Assembly: GCA_023846275.1 (NCBI GenBank)
Contig: CM043872.1
Location: forward strand, 28,448,670 to 28,512,669
DNA from: Vanilla planifolia
Lineage: Eukaryota > Streptophyta > Magnoliopsida > Asparagales > Orchidaceae
Direction: 5' to 3'
Length of the DNA stretch: 64,000 bases
Positions 25,101 through 36,799 of the stretch are shown piece by piece (positions within the stretch are counted from its first letter, which is position 1; the number at the start of each line of letters is the position of its first letter). The notes under the pieces were generated by a model. The model searched no databases. It had not been told where the DNA came from and was given only the letters and a program-made list of their open reading frames with translations. Position numbers and translations under genes: made by a program.

Positions 25101-26599
25101 TTTGAACCTTCCTCAAGGTTCTAAAACCAACTAAGGGGTTTTGGTAACTTGTTTAGTTCTCCATCCATGAGGCATAATATCCACCAAACTGGATATCACT
25201 AACTTCTTTGAACATTCCTTGAGGATTGAAATCTATCAAACCTTCATTGACAGTAAAAAACAATTGAGCAGTTCTTGCTATAGCATCTTCAAAGACTATT
25301 ACTCATTAAGGGGTTGATGGTTCACATCCACGGCCTTTTCTAGAAATCGTTTCCATGTGACTCAAGGCTCAGAATAAACTCTTATCATAATTTTCTGTTA
25401 CAATAATTATGGCAAACATTCATGCATATAAAAGAAAGAAATCACTTCCTAATGGATGAAGATAATAGAATCACATCTCATAAATACTTCTTTACTTAGT
25501 CTACAAATTTATAATCATCTCCATTTATGTTCTTCAAAAGAGAAATTGTCATGCACCCACATTACTACAAAATTTGGAGAACAACCACTAACTACCATAC
25601 TACATCATGACATAAGTCCACATAATAATGGCATTTTAGATCATTTTTCAATAAGGCGCATTTTAATTATAGAATAATGTTCCCATACCTAAAACATAAA
25701 CTCCAAATTCTTTAAAAAATCTCCTAATACTAAGATTTGCTAACCTACTTTGCATGGCAATACAACTTGAGTTGCATCCATAAATTACGCCTAGCAATAA
25801 TTGTATAGTCATTACTCCGTTTAAACTATAAATCTATACATACATATCAAGTTTCATATCCATAACACCATTGTCTTGTCAATAAAAACAAAATCAACGA
25901 TTGCTATACAAACAAGAGTAGACATCCGTACCCATGAAACAAAAATAAAAATTTAGAAATAGTACGGAAAAACGCACAGCTTGTAGCATTACCCGCGGAT
26001 TCTAATGATGAACAAAAGCTTCGCTTCGGGACTAACATAAAAACCTGCCTTCATCCTTGCTTCTCGCTTAAGTTGAATCAACTCCTTCTCCTGATTAACA
26101 GAGGAGGCATACAAGACCATTAAAAAGCGCTATGTAAAATATCGAAGAAAGAAACAAAGATCTTCCAATATATCACCCAGCTGATTCTGGTACTCCGCTG
26201 CGTACTCCTGCGCCTTCTAGAAAATAAGCTTGCCGTTCTCGTGGTCCTTCTTCCTTTTCGCCGCGAGCTCTTTCTTCTTCTGAAGAGCCCATTATTCTTC
26301 CCTCTTGCGCTTCTTCAAAATGGACTCTGGAATTATCATCTTCGGCTCGACCTCAGCCATCCCGGCAATTTGTTGGCGAAAATGAAAGATGAAATTTGAA
26401 ATTTGACAAGAATGAACTGGAATGGGCAATAATCGATCAAGAGAAATGATCCACCTCTGCCTCGCATTCCCGGCAGCCCGGGAAGGTTTCGAGCAGGATC
26501 TCAAACAGGATGATTTCTTTCGCCGAATGTTAAAAGATCCAACGGTCAATAATCCGTTTTGCTCTTCAAGTGAGACGACTGTTAGATTATGCGAGAGTT

Positions 26600-29350
26600 T
26601 ACCCTAGGTTTTGAATGCTCGCACTGATGAATCGAAACGGTACGATAAGTTTTGTAATTTTTAAAACAAATTATAATTGGAATTCCATGTAGATATAAAA
26701 AAAGGTGAATTTTCTTATATGATTTTTTTAGATGATTTTAAGTTCGAAAATTAAAAAATTTCGAAAAGAAAAGTGATTTTTCTTAAAAAAATATAAAAAT
26801 TTATAAAAATGTTTGATAAATATTTTGATAGTCAACACAACGAAAATGAAAAAAAAAATCATTTCCATCAAAAATCATGTGACAACACCAAGTGATAAAA
26901 AAGTCACATGATTTTTATTATTTAAATTTGATTATTCAAAAGCATTATTAATAATTATTGAAAATTTAGGAGTCAAGTAAGAATATTATATTATACATCT
27001 ATGTAATGTAATCAAATCAATTATTCAAGAAAAAATAAAACTAAGAACTAAAATCATTCTAATAAATACAAAAAATTATTATCTCTTTGCTTTCAAGAAA
27101 AACAGGTTTCACGTATTTTTTTTTTAAAAAATAATTATAAGACGTAAAATCCTTTTAAGCGGGATATATTAAAATTCAGAGACCGAGAAACCAGATGTTA
27201 CAAGAATATCGTTGGCAACGATCACGCGAGCCAAGTCAATTACTGATAAAGTTATACATATAGACTTCAAAAATTATCTTAGATATCATATGAATATATT
27301 TTATAATTATGAAATGTGCACCTAAAAAATGCTAATTGCTTTAAAATAATTTCCAATTTTTAACCATATTTTTAAATTACACTAATTTGATGTGAGCTCA
27401 GAACATATATGTAACATTTATCTTGTTTGCAATACAATTTGGAATGAGAGAAACTTTATGTACATGTTTCCAATACTTAATGCAATGAGCAAATAAAAAA
27501 ATTACTTTATATTAGATTTATTTATGAAAATGTTTAACTAAAAAAGATATTATTAAATAATCAATTTATATACAAAAGCACAAGTTTTCATATTTATATC
27601 TTGTATGGTTGTTCCAGTTTCAAAATGCTTATGAAGGAAGCCTCGAAGAGACGATAGCTTATGGGGGAGGGGAGAGAAAAGAGAGGTGATTTGAGAAGAT
27701 TTAACTCAAATCTTTGTGGGATATATGAGATAAGTTAAGAAGTAAGATTTTGTAGAAAAAGAAATTCTAATCTCATTGTTGCAAAAAGATTTGTAAAAAA
27801 AGAATGATTCCAATTAAGTTTCCATTTCCATGGGTTGAGTATTTGTTGCGTGAATTGCTATTGAAGTGAGATTTTGGATGTGGATAGGGCTAGTTCAAAA
27901 TTTCTCACGTCCCACCATTCTTAGTTCATTAGACCATACAAGTCTAATAGAGAATCAAATAAATATGATAAGCTTCAGGAAATACTTGACAATGATTTGG
28001 CCCATTAAATCCCTTGTTTGATTCCTTATTATTAGAGTTCAAACAATACAACTTAGGGATCAAATAAGCATTACCACCTCTAAGAAGCATTCAGTTGCGA
28101 TCACTATGTTTGATCTCTTGTCCAATTCATTACAGCGACTAATCGCACATTACAATTTAGTGATTAAACAAGAATAATATAGGTCCTTGGTAGCAATTAG
28201 CTCATTTGATCTATTGTCTATTTTTTTTATTACTATCGATCATACAAGTATGATTTGGGGGATTGGATTATTCGGTATGAAGTTAAGGGATTATAGAGTA
28301 TTTTATAAATTCTTTTGGGATTTTTTATGATAGCTTTTGGAATTATTTTTGCTATAAAAAGTGAGTAATTTTGTAAAAGAAAAATGGATAAAATATGAGA
28401 TATAAAATGGTTGAACTTATTTATAGTTGAAAATAAAATTTAAATTATTTGTGATGAAATACAATAGAAATTATGTAGAAAATAAAAAGAAAAATTAATA
28501 TAAGATGAAATTACTAAAACATAGTCTTGGCTTATAAGTGATAGAAAAATATTTAGATTTAAGCAATAGATTTGTATAAAGGTATACCGAAGTTGCGTTA
28601 GATTTAGCATAAGAATATTCTAGGATCGCCTTGTAAGTGAGGACTTCTATAAAAGCTAAAAACTTGTACTATTTCTGTAACACAAGGTATCTTAACATGA
28701 CAAGGATAATTGTTTCACAAATTTAAGCTGGTAATGAAAGTGACAAGATATTCTTAAGTGAAATTCTTAGATTATCAACTCGTATTCAAAATTACAAGTT
28801 CAAAAAATTGGATGTGATGAGTAATCCTTCTTGTAAAAATGATGAAGCAAACCAATAGTTAAACACTTTCTTCGTAATCAACACTATTGATGTTACTGAT
28901 AATGGGTCAGGATATTCTCTTTTGAGCCTCCTACTTGCTTTCCTAAAGCACCTTCGGAATCATATTAATGGATGATCACTCATGACACTTATTATCTCAA
29001 GCAAGCTTGGCCAAATCACTTTGATAATTCATTAAAATACTTATGCCATATAAGATGATTAATATTCATATTTATAAAGATCTCAAAGTGTATAACGATA
29101 ATTTGCAAACCTATGAATATAAAAAGATATTTAGGAATACTAAGAGCCAAAATTTAAAATTAAAAAAAGTCAATTTAAAAATTTAAAAGGTTAGCACAAA
29201 AGTTTTAAAATTTTAAATTTAATCCATCAAAAATGACTTGAAATGCTACAAAATTTAATGCAATAAGTAGTTTCTAAATATCTTATGCATTTAAGGCCAC
29301 ATAATGATGAGTGTCGAGGGGTGAAAGAAGTTAACGAGGTTGCAATGCAT
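26600..29350. other. AT-rich intergenic DNA
   Basis: No recognisable exon, RNA gene or transposon domain is seen between the RPL7 copy B promoter flank and the GC-rich island at 29.5 kb. A GA-rich patch occurs near 27660-27685. Confidence 0.5.
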
Positions 29351-29396
29351 TAGTGATTGGTTTGTAGATCAGATAGTTTGAGCAAATTGGTGTAGG

Positions 29397-30620
29397 TTGC
29401 AAGTTAACAAGGGCAAGCATAGATGCATTGTTTCACTCAGTAATGTGGGTAAGAGTTTGATGAGGACATCATGTTCGAGAAGGACTTTCGACTCCAAGGA
29501 CCTGATCTTGTACAAAAAAAAAGGGTCAAAATCACTATTCCTGCCACCGACTGCCGCCTCCACCGCAGCCTCCGCCGCCACAGTGAACCGCCCGCCGCTG
29601 TTTCGAACCTCTCGTGCCCGAACCGGATCCAGGTTTGCCCGAACCGCTGTGCATGTGTCCCGCCAGGTGCCTACCAAAGCTACCCGGATGACCCGCGCCG
29701 ACCCACACCAGCCCCCACCGACCCGCGACCTGTGACATGCGCAGACCCACGCCAGCAAGCACCGACCCGCACCGCCGCCGCCGCCGTCGCCGCGCCTCCA
29801 GCCATCCGAAATTAGGGTTAAATAAACTTAATTTTCATTATTTTTCTCAGAATTTTAGGAGTCGGTTTGTAATTTTTAGGTGACTTTTAATTTACCCATG
29901 TGTCATTTAGTATTCCCATGTTATGAGTTAAATGTCTTTTGTACCCTTATGGATTCCTATATAAGGGGAAGTCCTCTTCTATTATAAAGATATTGAATAG
30001 TTAATGCAAGCTTTTGAGTGTTCTTTGCTTCCATTCTGAGTTCGTGAGTGCTCTGAGTGTCTTTGGCGTGCCGACTCGTCAAAGCTTTGATATTGGGAGG
30101 AGGGACGCGAGGTCCAAGTGGTGAGACGCCACTCCAGTCTATCATCTTCCTTCACCGCTCAACCATCTTCAAGTGAAGTTTTTGTTTTTTCTCGTCTTCC
30201 TTTTTACGAGTAATTTTCATTCCTAGATTATTAATTTGTCTTCAATATATTTTCATTCTGCGAAGTGCAATTTTTACTATTAATTATATTTTAATTTCAA
30301 CTGGTACTTAACCAATCTAAGTATTTCCTATTTCTGCGTGTTTGAAAGTGTGTAGCCGTAATCGATTTAGCGACTTCTTAGCCGCTATCAATCCTAAGTT
30401 TAGTTAGGATTCATTGGTTGGTGCCTTTGCGTTCAACCCTCATCGTATCTGGGTGTGTGTCCCTTAGGGTGACGGCCCTGCTCTTTGTTGTGCATCAGTC
30501 ACGAATTTTCTAACTAAGCAAATTTCGTCTAGTCCTACATCAGAGTTAGTTTGCAAGTCAATGTAGTCGTTGGAGTTTGCAATTCTACTTAGGTCAAATG
30601 GGTGGTGAGGGAAAAGTGAT
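29397..30620 (+). mobile_element. possible LTR-derived unit with GC-rich segment and core promoter
   Basis: A GC-rich, CpG-rich block (about 29530-29812) is sharply bounded by AT-rich DNA. It is open in two frames giving Pro/Arg/Ala/Thr-rich, low-complexity translations. Downstream, CTATATAAGGGG at about 29958-29969 looks like a TATA box. It is followed by leader-like sequence and, near 30418-30429, by TTGGTGCCTTTG, which loosely resembles a tRNA primer-binding site. This combination recalls a plant LTR plus leader, but no LTR pair, gag or pol was recognised. It could equally be an unknown noncoding transcription unit. Confidence 0.3.
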
Positions 30621-33600
30621 GACTAAGGCAGCAACAACAAATAGTGGTCTGCCATAAAAATATCCCAAAAGCTTAAATTTAAGTCATTTTGACATTCTCT
30701 AGACTAAAATTTAAGTTAAAACATCCAATAAGTTGGCAAATAATCTTTAAATGACTCAACATAAAACATATATGTAATAATTAGATTAATTTAAGATGAA
30801 AATTAAAATATGCTAATAAATAAATGTTTGTTGTAATTAACCAACAATAATAATAATTATTAAGATTAATAAAAAGTAGATGAGTTAATCGTGACACATA
30901 TTTGAGTCCAAAAAAGACTAGTAGACCTCCAAATAAAATATCTATGTGATGTGAGGACGTTATTGCATCATCCTCTCAAGATAGGAAAGAGCTCAACTTC
31001 ATGGTATAGTGAAATTTTAGATATTATTCCAACATCTCTCCGTTTAGTGGTAAAGCTCTTCCTCTTGGATCTAAGTGTCATTAGAGGTGGGATGTCTACA
31101 CCAACATACAAGAAATCTTTGTTATGCTTGATTATGTGTGAGAACCTCCAAGGGAAACGTTTAAGGGATATGCGAGATGCTATTGTGTCAAGTGTTGAAG
31201 GAAAAACTATGGATGTTAAGGAATTCTGTCAAAGTCATTATGTGGGCAAACTAAATACTTAAGATGTAAAAGAAATTATTAATTTTTTTGTAATATTATT
31301 ATTGAATGCAACATTGTGTGAATAATTTACTTGGCATATAAAAACTTACATATGTTCATATTTATGTGACTATGCATTTATAATATTGATATATATGTGT
31401 GCGTGTATTCAATGATATGAAAATTAGAATATGTGCTAAGAAAGAAAATAAATAAATGAAAAAAAAGAAAAATATATTATTTAATACTGATGAAGATGAT
31501 CACAAGAAAAATTATGAATGTGAAATATTTTATTTATGATTTTATCTTTTAACAAATTGATATAAAAAAATAATACCATATTATTGTGGGTATTTGGAGA
31601 TAGAATCATAATATTATATTATAGAGGCCTTGTTTTCATTAGCTCAAAATATTGGCAATTAGTGGTGGGAGGTTTATGATAAATAGAAAAAATATAGTTC
31701 ATATTGTCATGGGTAGTTGAAGATAAGATCATTACATGAAAAGACATAGTCCTTATTTAAACAGAATACTTGTAACAAAGAATTTTGTTTTTATGATAGA
31801 TAATAATATGATATAAGATTTTGAGTAGTAAATGTAGTAGTCTTATGAGAAAATCTAGGCTAAAAGAAAAAATATATAAAATATTAAAAATAAAAAAATA
31901 AAAAACCAAATACACATGATTATGAAAGAAAATAAAAAAAAATATATGATATAATATAAGTAATATGATCACAATACATACGATGGTTCGTATAAGGACT
32001 TGATAAAAGCATATTTTATATAAATTATCATATATATTTTATTTATTGTATATTTCTTATCATTGATTTTATATTTGTATTATTATAATATTTTTAGGTT
32101 CATAATTAGTAATTTATCTATTAAACATATCATGTTCATTTTCTAATCATATTATATGCTAGAATATAGACTTTTATTAAAGTGGCTATCTCTAGTTAAT
32201 AGGTTAGGACTTTGGATAAGAGTTTATGTTATATTTTATGAGATTTTTGAAAGATATTCTTTATACAAAAACTTATTATTTTTAATTTTATTAGATTTTA
32301 GTTTATTTAAATTGGGTGAAGTGTGATTGAAATGTACTTCATATTTTGAATTGTGAGCATCTTTCAATAAAAATTGTTTCAAAATTTTAATATATAGAAG
32401 ATATTATTTATTTTGATATATGAGAATTGCTTATTTACTTATGTTAAACTCTAGTTCACAACCTTTTTTAATTTTTAAGTCATCTTTTAAAATTCATTTC
32501 AAAATCTTCATTATTTTTTATAGCTTTCAATCACAGTGGCTCTATCATTATCTAAAAATAAAATTTTAGAATTTTTAAAACTTTAACATTGATAGTTGAT
32601 ATGTCTAACTTAAAAACAATCGTTAATGTTTAATCTCTACTAATATCAAAGTCAAGATATCCTTTTCTGTTTGAAATATTTGCCACTACATTTGTCTTTT
32701 TCAAGATAATAGTTTATATCTAGATCATAGTCTTTAATTGGTTTGAATGATTTTGATGCATTGGATTCAATTAGTGAAAATGTATTCTAAATTTTAATGA
32801 TTAATAAAAAGTTCTTTTATAACTTTAATACAATTATAATAATAGTGAACTCTGGATCATAAAAGTTATAATTCCTTCCATTTGAGTTTAATTGTTTGGA
32901 AATTTATAATGTCGTATTATTATGTTACAAAATCACATATCCCAAATCTTAGAATGTGGCATCACTACATATTTGAATATGTTCAATTTAGGATAGGCTA
33001 ATATAAGTATTAAGACTACGTTTTATGCTTTTACAAAATTATTCATACCTTGAATTTTAGACAACTTTTATATCTTTGTTAATCATTTTAAAAGTAATGC
33101 TAAATGAGAAAAATCAACTTTTACAAATTTTCTTTAATAATTTACCACACCTAATAAACTTTCAAACCTTGAGATGATTGGAAAATTTATAATAGTATCA
33201 ATCTTTTGATATTTAGATTGTATTTTTCGAATAAACTAAGAGTCATACAAATATCTTTAAATTCTTAAATTGTAGAAATCTTAATTCTGTTAAATTTGAA
33301 ATAAACGTAAGCCATCACACAAAAAATAAATATGTACATAATCTTTAATTACTAAAATAACATCAAAAAGTTATAATGCGTATCATTATTTATTGTTTTA
33401 AGACTTATGACCAATCAATCAATTATGTAAACTAGAATTTCATAATTATGCTTTAAAAATATTTTTATCATATATTTATGCTTTCACGAGAATCCAAAAA
33501 ATGGCATTTTTTTAAAATCTTCATGTCTTTAGAGGCTAACAGCATAAAGAACTCTTCCTTGGCTTAAAGAGACAACACCATCTCCTCTGTTATCTCAAAT

Positions 33601-34100
33601 AATACATTTTGGGTTTCTCAACTTAGATATTGACTTTGCCATTGAAAGTTCTCATCGTGCTTCACTTCGAGAAAGCTTTTTGACATTTTGCACGCTTTAT
33701 AACAACTTGAAGCTAACGATTCCTACGCTCATTCTTTCTTGACTAATATAAGACAGTCATCTATGCCATTATAAGCATTATTAATACATACCTAATTCTG
33801 ATATCCAACCAAAACGTGTTATTCTTGTTCCTTATAGATGATTATCATCAATAAACAAAACTAAAGTTTTTTTTTTATTTATTTATAAGCGTATGAACAT
33901 CCAGCCACCCAACTTTGCGGTCCCATGGGCTGCCAATTTTGAACTCAAAACAAGTTTTCCCTTATTCATGATTAGAAATAGGAATCAACGCCGAACACGT
34001 TTTCCACCACTAATTAATCAATCGCCACCCACTAGTATTAAAAGAGAGCCAAAAACAAAGAACTTGACGACTTGCTTTAGATTCCGATGCATAATTAAAT
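30620..34100. other. AT-rich intergenic DNA, one unassigned ORF
   Basis: A 103-codon plus-strand frame at 30951-31262 stays open but matches no family I recognise and has no adjoining exons. The rest is AT-rich and featureless. Confidence 0.4.
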
Positions 34101-34287
34101 GTTAATGCAGGCGGATGACCTAAGCACACTAACAGCCAATCAATTATTTAGAGTCTTTTTGAAATATGGCAGTGCTAAAGTCAAAGATCACCCCCGCGTT
34201 AGGGAGCCGAGAGATCCGACCCACTCAGCCTTATCGGATTCAATTCTTTAAATATTGGTGGCGGGTCCAAGCCGATCTCATCAAGTG

Positions 34288-34321
<34 letters not shown>

Positions 34322-34960
34322 TACGGTTTATCGGCATCCGCGCCTACTCCAAATCCGGCATTAATCGCCATTTCGTTTATCTTTTACATCGCAACAACTT
34401 ATCAAAAATATAATTATTTCTTCAGCAGTTTCTCAACGCCTATTTTTTAAAAATTATATCTATTTTTTATGATGCATGACGTGTAACAATTTTTCGAGTT
34501 AGATATCAGTTGACCAAACAGTAATAAATCCATATAAATGAGATAACCTAGCACTTGGAAATGTCAGTTGGGCAACTACTGTTTCGAATTGACTCAACAG
34601 ACAGTCACATGCATTAAAGTGGTGGGCACCAAAAATCAAATCAAACGAGCAAAAAGCCGGTACGAGTCAACGAGAGGGCCCGACTTGGCGAATATTTTGT
34701 GTCATTACCGCGGACTTCGAACGAGAATTAAATCGGGTTCATGAGGCTTCCCACTAGATTGGTCAAAGAAGCGAACCCAAACAGTTCTTCATTACTTTTA
34801 CAATCTTGCTCTATTTTACATAAAGCCCCTCTGGGGGCGGGCAAGCCTAGATTAGGAAAAGTGAAGCAGTGGCTTTAAATGTAAATAAAAGAAATTAAAA
34901 ACAGAAAAGGATTACCAATGAAACAGGCTACAGAAGGAGCGAGAGAGAGAAAGGCATCTG
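34100..34960. other. GC-richer flank 3' of the WRKY gene, with AAT microsatellite
   Basis: This interval has unique-looking, mixed-composition sequence, probably including the WRKY 3' UTR at its right end. A pure (AAT)n repeat lies at about 34290-34321. No coding exon was recognised. Confidence 0.4.
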
Positions 34961-34962
34961 AG

Positions 34963-36155
34963 TTAGATCTCGCCGTGTGCATCGAATACGATTGGATCAG
35001 ACGGCTGCGAGTGTCGGTGCTCGAACTCATAGGTTACGATGAGCATCGAAGGGTCATCTGGGGCTCGCTCCACGTGCTTCCTAGCCGGACAGCCGCGGAG
35101 GCTGCTGCACTTGTAGTAGCCTCTGGGAGGAGGAGTAATAAGAAACATTAGTGGGTTAGGGTTTCGGCGAGTACAAATCGATCGAAGAAAGAGACGATCG
35201 CTTTAAAACTAAGAGGCGGTGATCAGATCTATGTACCTTGGGTAGGGCGAACCCTTAATCGGCTTCTGGCCGTACTTGCGCCACGAATACTCGTCTGATG
35301 GGATATCCGCCATTCTTGAGCTGATCGCTGGGACACGGATCGTTCTTTTCACGCGATTCTTCCTAAAACACGACGAAGGTTAGCATTGCAACGGATTCTA
35401 TGGCTATCTTGTACTGGTATAAGGTACTTTTGGTACAAGGTGTTTTACCTACGCTTGGAGCAGTGGCAGCGCCCTCCGTTGGCGGCGAACTTTCCCGCGA
35501 TGTCCTCGGAATGGGTGTGGCTTTGGCATCGCTTCTTGAAGGAGGAAGAGAGAGGTGGCTTTCCCGAAACGATGCCACCAGCGGAGATGGCCATGGCGAC
35601 GGGGGGAACGAGCATGGAGGACATGCCGAGCTGTCGGCCGTTGGAGATACTGCCATCGCCAGTAATGGATGACATGAAAGAAGAGTTTGCGGATGACATC
35701 GCAGTAGAAATGCTGAAGCTCTCCTTAATATGCTTTCCTGAAGCAGCGGGGGTGATGCCTAGATCTGTCGATGCTCTCCCCACGGAGCTCGGCTTGGTGA
35801 AATCAAGCGTCAGGCTGTGTACCTGAACTATGGGAGTTACCGTCGCTTGCGTAAGCTGCGTTGGCGCGACAGGCTGCAGTGTAGGAGTTCTTTCCGACGG
35901 ATGGAGGGTCGCGGGGGGGCCACGGCGAAATCGAGCATGCCCTGCCCTGTTGAGAACTGAGATCACCTTCTTAAACTTGGAAACTGTGTGGTCGGCGATC
36001 TCACGGCAATCGATGGCCGGAGGCGAAGATTTGTGGTGTTGATGGTGGCTAAGCTGGAAGATGAGGTTCTCCATGCTCCGGATACCAGCCGTTGCCGCTT
36101 CCTGGATCGATATGTGATCCTCCATCTTTGAGTAGCCGATTAGGTCAACGGCCAT
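34963..36155 (-). CDS. WRKY: group IId WRKY transcription factor, 3 exons, 330 aa
   Basis: Exons on the minus strand are 36155-35449, 35362-35237 and 35122-34963, all GT-AG. The protein starts [20 protein letters not shown], as group IId factors do. The calmodulin-binding C-motif lies at about residues 58-78 ([15 protein letters not shown]), including HARF at 73-76. A basic nuclear-targeting stretch (KRRKNRVKR) spans the exon 1/2 border. WRKYGQK occupies 263-269, and the zinc site is C-X5-C-X23-H-X-H. The second intron splits the Arg codon of YPR-GYYK, the usual R-type position. An ATG at 36284 is in frame, but it lies between the TATA box and the expected transcription start, so 36155 is chosen. 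Such factors bind W-boxes (TTGACC/T) in nuclear DNA and act in defence and stress responses. One oddity is YEFEHRH in place of the usual YEGEHRH. Closest relatives from memory are Arabidopsis WRKY7/11/15/17. Confidence 0.95.
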
Positions 36156-36177
36156 CGTTCCCACTTTCCCTTCGGAG

Positions 36178-36209
36178 ACTCTCTCTCTCTCTCCCTCTCC
36201 CTCTCTCCC
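36178..36209 (-). repeat. pyrimidine/purine tract in the WRKY 5' UTR
   Basis: An uninterrupted CT run on the plus strand (GA-rich in the transcript) lies about 25 nt upstream of the WRKY start codon. GA-rich leaders can bind GAGA factors; function here is inference. Confidence 0.8.
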
Positions 36210-36220
36210 TACACCACCAT
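36209..36220 (-). promoter_or_regulatory. four-codon upstream ORF in the WRKY leader
   Basis: ATG GTG GTG TAG on the minus strand ends 53 nt before the WRKY start codon. It is the only ATG I find between the expected transcription start (about 36260) and the main ATG. Such a short uORF usually permits reinitiation; any control effect is untested. Confidence 0.45.
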
Positions 36221-36286
36221 CAACAGGAGCGTCTATCAAGGAGAGATCAGTATAACAGGGAAAACAAGGGGAATCGGTCATCATAA

Positions 36287-36293
36287 TTTATAG
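36287..36293 (-). promoter_or_regulatory. putative TATA box of the WRKY gene
   Basis: TATAAAT on the minus strand lies about 130 bp upstream of the chosen start codon and just 5' of an in-frame ATG at 36284. It therefore argues against that upstream ATG being used. Confidence 0.5.
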
Positions 36294-36393
36294 AGAAGAC
36301 GAGTCTGAAAGTGGTAAAAAATAAAATAAAATAGCTGGAAAAATTCAAATGCTTTTTATGAAGACAAAAAAATTGAAATGTAAGAAAACGGGC

Positions 36394-36777
36394 GCGAGTC
36401 AAAAGGCTAGGGGAGAATGCTGTTTGATGAACGGTTATGATCGATTGCTTTTCCTGGTTGATTTGCACTAGCAGCAGGCTTTGTTTGTGGAGTAGGTTGG
36501 TCGAAGCTTCAGTTTTTTTTTTATATAGTTTAATATAGTAATAATACATTTAAAATCTTCCGCTGCCGTTCGTTTTGTTTGATTCTTGGGCAAATCATCC
36601 GTTCGTTTCAAGTTTTTTATTTGCAAGCCTGGGGAAATATTATTGGTAATGAAACAAAATATACTGCTGCTGAAATCCAAACTTGGTGCAAAAATGCTTT
36701 AATTTCATCCATTTGGTCAGACACAATTAAAAATAAATTAATTACATTTTATATTGATTGTTGAATGCTCTGTAGGT
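36394..36777 (-). promoter_or_regulatory. two W-box cores upstream of the WRKY gene
   Basis: On the minus strand, TTGACT lies near 36396-36401 and TTGACC near 36773-36778. WRKY promoters often carry W-boxes and are auto- or cross-regulated by WRKY factors. Six-base cores arise by chance often, so the support is modest. Confidence 0.3.
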
Positions 36778-36799
36778 CAAATTATAATGGTTTAAAAAT

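Larger units (their letters stand above)
19423..26360 (-). pseudogene. RPL7: RPL7 (60S ribosomal protein L7, uL30) pseudogene, copy B
   Basis: Exon 1 starts at an intact ATG at 26360 (MAEVEPKMIIPESILKKRKR) but has two in-frame stops, at EE-stop-WALQKKKELAAKRKK and LIF-stop-KAQEY. Exon 2 (26090-25993, [19 protein letters not shown] to LLFIIRIR) and exon 3 (20116-20059, INAMHPKTRNILQLLRLRQ) are open and joined by a 5.9-kb GT-AG intron filled with retrotransposon DNA. Exon 4, from about 19989, has a one-base loss at its start. It also has a net frame-breaking deletion after FLKVNKATMNML. The final exon (19631-19423) keeps [34 protein letters not shown] and [14 protein letters not shown], then shifts frame before the [11 protein letters not shown] tail. 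It is better preserved than copy A but cannot encode a full protein. Confidence 0.88.

Noticed and set aside
30951-31262. 103-codon ORF as a possible transposase or gene exon
   Set aside because: No catalytic motif or known family wording. Listed only as an unassigned frame within the intergenic interval.
35386-36042. plus-strand ORFs of 70-146 codons across WRKY exon 1
   Set aside because: These are antisense shadows of the WRKY coding exon.
36155-36284. 43-residue N-terminal extension of the WRKY protein from the ATG at 36284
   Set aside because: The family starts at MAVDL. The upstream ATG lies only a few bases after the TATA box, before the expected transcription start, and the extension is GA-repeat encoded.
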